From Alloscardovia venturai (GTDB lineage: Bacteria; Actinomycetota; Actinomycetes; Actinomycetales; Bifidobacteriaceae), in the NCBI RefSeq assembly GCF_042676605.1, contig NZ_JBHTHQ010000013.1:1-64000 (forward strand): 64,000 bases of DNA. Direction: 5' to 3'. Below the pieces are notes generated by a model that saw nothing but the letters and a program-made list of their open reading frames with translations, made no database searches and had not been told where the DNA came from. Position numbers and translations under genes: made by a program. Positions 61,000 through 64,000 of the stretch are shown one piece after another (position 1 is the stretch's first letter; every line of letters starts with the position of its first letter).

Positions 61000-61644
61000 A
61001 TGAAGAAGTGGAAATCAATGACCGCAGCAGCTGCTCTCATCGTTACTGCAGCACTGAGCTTAGCAGCATGCGCTCCGGCATCGAGTAGTTCCTCCAAGTC
61101 CGCGAATTCTTCGTCGACATCATCGAACTCAGCAAATTCGACAAAGTCTGGGTCTAACTCATCGTCGAGCAAAGGCTTCGAGGAGTTTCCTATCGGCACA
61201 GACCAGGAAGCTGGACCGTTAAATGTAGCAATGGTCTACTTCCAGCCGGTGGATATGGAACCAGCAGGTATGGGTCTTTCTGCCGCGGAGTCGAGTTTCC
61301 ATCTCGAAGCAGACATTCACGCATTGAAAAACAATAATCTCGGATATGCAACGGGCGAGTACGTACCAGACTTAACTGTTTCCTACGAAATCATCGATAA
61401 GAATTCAGGCGAAACAGCTACTTCCGGCACCTTCATGCAGATGAACGCCGCGGACGGTCCTCACTACGGAGCAAACGTCAAGCTCGACAAAGCTGGCTCC
61501 TACACCCTCAAGTTGTCGATTGCCTCACCGGTAGAGAAGGGCTGGGCGCTGCATGTCGACAAGGAGACAGGTGTAAAGGGCACGTTCTGGACTAAGCCAC
61601 TTAAAGTGAAGTTTGACTGGAACTATACGCCTATGCAGTGGTAG
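61000..61644 (+). CDS. P19/Tpd-type iron-binding lipoprotein
   Basis: A 214-residue lipoprotein. The signal peptide ends in a lipobox (LSLAAC), followed by a Ser-rich linker (about 26-58). The folded domain (LNVAMVYFQPVDMEPAGMGL, LEADIHAL, PHYGANVKL) matches the P19/FetP/Tpd family, which binds copper and iron and hands iron to FTR1-type permeases. The Met and His residues for metal binding are present. ATG 61000 was chosen over GTG 60991. It lies 76 bases after the permease. Confidence 0.92.
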   Translation: MKKWKSMTAAAALIVTAALSLAACAPASSSSSKSANSSSTSSNSANSTKSGSNSSSSKGFEEFPIGTDQEAGPLNVAMVYFQPVDMEPAGMGLSAAESSFHLEADIHALKNNNLGYATGEYVPDLTVSYEIIDKNSGETATSGTFMQMNAADGPHYGANVKLDKAGSYTLKLSIASPVEKGWALHVDKETGVKGTFWTKPLKVKFDWNYTPMQW

Positions 61645-61674
61645 CCTTCGTCACAACGATAGTGAGACTTCATT

Positions 61675-62973
61675 ATGCTTGAACAATTCGTTTCTGCGCT
61701 TCCGGGCTCTTTTGCACCGATTGTACTTACTGTCGTCGTAGGCGCAGTGTGCAAACCTGACGATGAGCGATATCATCGCACGTCGCGTTTGTGGAGAATT
61801 GGCGGAGTGGTTATCGGCTTGATAGGGGCGATAGTGTTTGCAGCCTTGCGCGCTACGGGGGAGCTTACACAACGCACGATTGTCAATGTGCCGACTCTTA
61901 TCGCATGCCTTATCTGTGATGGAGCGCTGGTTGTTCTCTTTGCAGTGGCTGCATGGAAGAATGGTCAGAATCGCGATGACCGCGCTACTCAAGATACTCG
62001 GCGAGGCGTGCAAATCGACGTGCGTAACGCTGTTTTTGCAGTTGCTTTAGCAGTGACGTACTTTCGTGCTTTCCCTGACGTTATTTTGCGCGTGACGAGT
62101 TTTGTGCAGGCGGGAGAGTCTTTCTTCACCTCTGACATGCTGATGCGCGCATTAGGGTTTGCTTTGGGAATTGGCACAAGCGTTGTCATAGCGGCTATTT
62201 TCTCTACGATGACGTCGAGCGTATCGTCTCGTATCTTTGCGGTAACGGGTATTGCGCTCGTACTTCTCATCGCCGCACAGCACATTATTGACATTACGCA
62301 GATTTTGTATAGCACTGGTGTCATTATTTTGTTCCCTGCGACTTTCGCACTTCTGGCGTGGGGGCTGAATCATACTTTAACTATCGTTATCGCGCAGGCG
62401 GCAGTCTTTATCATTCCTGTGATTGCGAGCATCATCGTCGGATGGAAGACTGCTCTTGTAGGAGAAAACTTGGCAATCGTCCGATCTCGTCGAGCGATGA
62501 AACGTCGCTCTTATGTGACTGCTGTTTTCGGGCTTGTCTCTATGCTCGCCATGGGGTATGCGCTCACATATGGGGTAGCGGCTACGCATGAAGAAATCGC
62601 TGAACTTAAAGCGGAAAGCTATAGTGTAAAAAACGGATTTGCTCACATCAAACTTTCTCAAGTCTCAGATGGGCATTTGCATCGCTTTGAGTACACGGCG
62701 AAAGACGGTACAAAGATGAGTTTCCTTGCTATTAAAAAAGGTGGTGGATCGGTCGTCGTTGTACTCGACGCTTGCGAGAATTGTGGCGATGCGGGTTACT
62801 ACGAAAAAGATGGAAAAGTTATCTGCAAGAAATGCGATGTTGCGATGAATGTGGCAACTATCGGATTTAAAGGTGGCTGTAATCCGATACCGCTTGACTT
62901 TACTAATAACGGCAAAACAGTGAGCGTGCGCACTGCTGATCTAGATGCGCAATCTCAGGTTTTCAGGCGTTAG
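61675..62973 (+). CDS. DUF2318 membrane protein of the iron uptake operon
   Basis: A 432-residue protein with about nine predicted helices and a C-terminal DUF2318 domain. The domain carries CENCGDAGY, VICKKCDVAMN and FKGGCNPIP, a Cys-rich site for a metal or haem-like redox centre. In Campylobacter and others the DUF2318 protein sits with FTR1 and P19 and is thought to help iron reduction or oxidation. It follows the P19-like gene by 30 bases. Confidence 0.9.
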   Translation: MLEQFVSALPGSFAPIVLTVVVGAVCKPDDERYHRTSRLWRIGGVVIGLIGAIVFAALRATGELTQRTIVNVPTLIACLICDGALVVLFAVAAWKNGQNRDDRATQDTRRGVQIDVRNAVFAVALAVTYFRAFPDVILRVTSFVQAGESFFTSDMLMRALGFALGIGTSVVIAAIFSTMTSSVSSRIFAVTGIALVLLIAAQHIIDITQILYSTGVIILFPATFALLAWGLNHTLTIVIAQAAVFIIPVIASIIVGWKTALVGENLAIVRSRRAMKRRSYVTAVFGLVSMLAMGYALTYGVAATHEEIAELKAESYSVKNGFAHIKLSQVSDGHLHRFEYTAKDGTKMSFLAIKKGGGSVVVVLDACENCGDAGYYEKDGKVICKKCDVAMNVATIGFKGGCNPIPLDFTNNGKTVSVRTADLDAQSQVFRR

Positions 62974-63012
62974 AGTTCTAGGCGCCAGATAGGAAAGTAC
63001 AGGAAAGTAAAG

Positions 63013-64000
63013 ATGTTTTTCCTCCGCATGATTTCTCGCTCGCTAACGCAAGAATTACGCAAACGTTTACTCATGGGATTGACGATATTTCTTGCCGCCA
63101 CCGTATCAACTGCTATGCTGGGCATTGTTTTTGACGTAGGAGATAAGCTCACGGATGAGCTGTCTACGTATGGCTCCAATATCACCGTACGCCCACAGTC
63201 TGATGCTGTTCTCTCGGACTTGTACGCATCTTCATCGACGTCGACGGCAAGCTCATCACAGTCGAATCCTACTCAGTTCATTAAAGAGTCTGACTTATCG
63301 AAGATTAAGACAATTTTTTGGGCATACAATATTTTGAATTTTGCTCCTCAGCTTAATGAGCACGTGACCGCCACTGTCAGCGCTCACGGCGCAGACAAAG
63401 AGCAAACAGCGCAGCACGTTCCAGTAGTTGGCACATGGTTTGCTAAGACTCTTAAACTCAACACTGGCGAAAAAACGGTGGTTGGTGTGCACACGATGCG
63501 GTCGTGGTGGAAGCTCAATGGTTCATGGGCAAGCGACGACGGTGCAGACTGCATGGTCGGCTCCACTTTCGCCAAGCAGTATCACGTTGCAGTGGGAGAT
63601 TCTATTACGCTATCGTCTGATACTCCTCATGGTGGAATGAAGACATTGACCGTTAGCGGGATTTACATGTCGGGCGATGACGATGACAAGGCAATTTATA
63701 CGTCGAGCGCAAACCTTCAAGCAGTGACAGATCTTGACGATAAAGTCAACTACGTTGAAGTCAAAGCGCTGACAACTCCCGAGAATGATTTGGCGCGCAA
63801 AGTGGAGAAAAGTCCTGATCAAGTCTCTCAAACAGAATGGGACACGTGGTACTGTACAGCATATCCAAGCTCTATCGCTTACCAGATTGAGGAAGTTTTG
63901 CCCGGTGCTGTAGCAAAGCAAGTACGTCAAGTTGCTGCTTTGCAAGGAAATGTTTTGCGCAAGACTCAAGCGATCATGATAGTGATGACAGTGTTGACAC
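63013..64000 (+). CDS. FtsX/MacB-like ABC permease, 5' part (cut by the window end)
   Basis: The first 329 codons. Helix 1 (LLMGLTIFLAATVSTAMLGI) is followed by a large extracytoplasmic MacB-type domain (about 50-300), and a second helix starts at the end (TQAIMIVMTV). This is the N-terminal half of an FtsX-like permease. Such permeases follow FTR1-P19-DUF2318 in iron uptake loci, usually with a second permease and an ATPase. Start ATG 63013 with AGGAAAG upstream. Confidence 0.88.
   Translation, partial: MFFLRMISRSLTQELRKRLLMGLTIFLAATVSTAMLGIVFDVGDKLTDELSTYGSNITVRPQSDAVLSDLYASSSTSTASSSQSNPTQFIKESDLSKIKTIFWAYNILNFAPQLNEHVTATVSAHGADKEQTAQHVPVVGTWFAKTLKLNTGEKTVVGVHTMRSWWKLNGSWASDDGADCMVGSTFAKQYHVAVGDSITLSSDTPHGGMKTLTVSGIYMSGDDDDKAIYTSSANLQAVTDLDDKVNYVEVKALTTPENDLARKVEKSPDQVSQTEWDTWYCTAYPSSIAYQIEEVLPGAVAKQVRQVAALQGNVLRKTQAIMIVMTVLT

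Overview
The window looks like a chromosomal segment of a Bifidobacteriaceae member with moderate GC, of the Alloscardovia/Scardovia/low-GC Bifidobacterium type. The evidence is a bifidobacterial-type sucrose phosphorylase, a LacI-controlled alpha-galactoside/sucrose cluster, the actinobacterial partner OpcA beside zwf, and many genes whose start codon lies 6-7 bases after a TANNNT -10 box (leaderless genes, common in Actinobacteria). The assignment is inferred from protein character only. No rRNA is present and the only tRNA is tRNA-Ala(CGC).

Layout. 1-9.5 kb: the tail of an unknown gene, a heterodimeric ABC exporter, a DUF2089 regulator divergent from a zinc alcohol dehydrogenase, a HAD phosphatase, and a phasin-like protein next to an AarF/UbiB kinase-like protein. 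9.7-14.6 kb is accessory: a large protein with repeated peptidoglycan-binding modules and a DUF1906 domain, a small membrane protein, a 5'-truncated SMC/Rad50-like ATPase, a near-perfect palindrome and an N-terminally broken sigma-region-4 protein, all on the 3' side of tRNA-Ala(CGC). 14.6-20.4 kb: DedA, rsmI, a BrnT/BrnA-like toxin-antitoxin pair, a variant-leucine-rich-repeat protein overlapping an AbiEi-like protein, DnaA boxes and metG. 20.4-29.3 kb: tatD, kup with long polar tails, a class II amidotransferase next to a glutamate-cysteine ligase, gnd and a Pr6Pr membrane protein.

29.3-41.9 kb: an aldo/keto reductase, the oxidative pentose phosphate operon zwf-opcA-pgl (working with gnd), a probable MFS-MFS-dtxR operon, an HD protein overlapping an MFS gene, L-serine dehydratase, a perfect ParB parS site, and the closely divergent upp/tadA pair. 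42-54 kb is the sugar regulon: GH36 alpha-galactosidase, LacI regulator, sucrose phosphorylase, DUF624 protein, an ABC importer without its own ATPase, and a GPH-type transporter. Near-identical 14-bp operators sit on three of its promoters. 54-58 kb: ilvC, a gene-free stretch with two 102-bp imperfect-palindrome repeats, a GNAT acetyltransferase and an amino acid permease. 58-64 kb: ApbE divergent from an iron uptake operon (FTR1 permease, P19-like lipoprotein, DUF2318 membrane protein and an FtsX-like permease cut by the window end).

The strongest leads beyond ordinary annotation are the decayed island with a breakpoint palindrome at tRNA-Ala, the repeat array after ilvC, the chromosome-organisation sites (parS and DnaA boxes), the LacI operator regulon, and the pairing of EgtA-like and EgtC-like genes with no ergothioneine core genes beside them.
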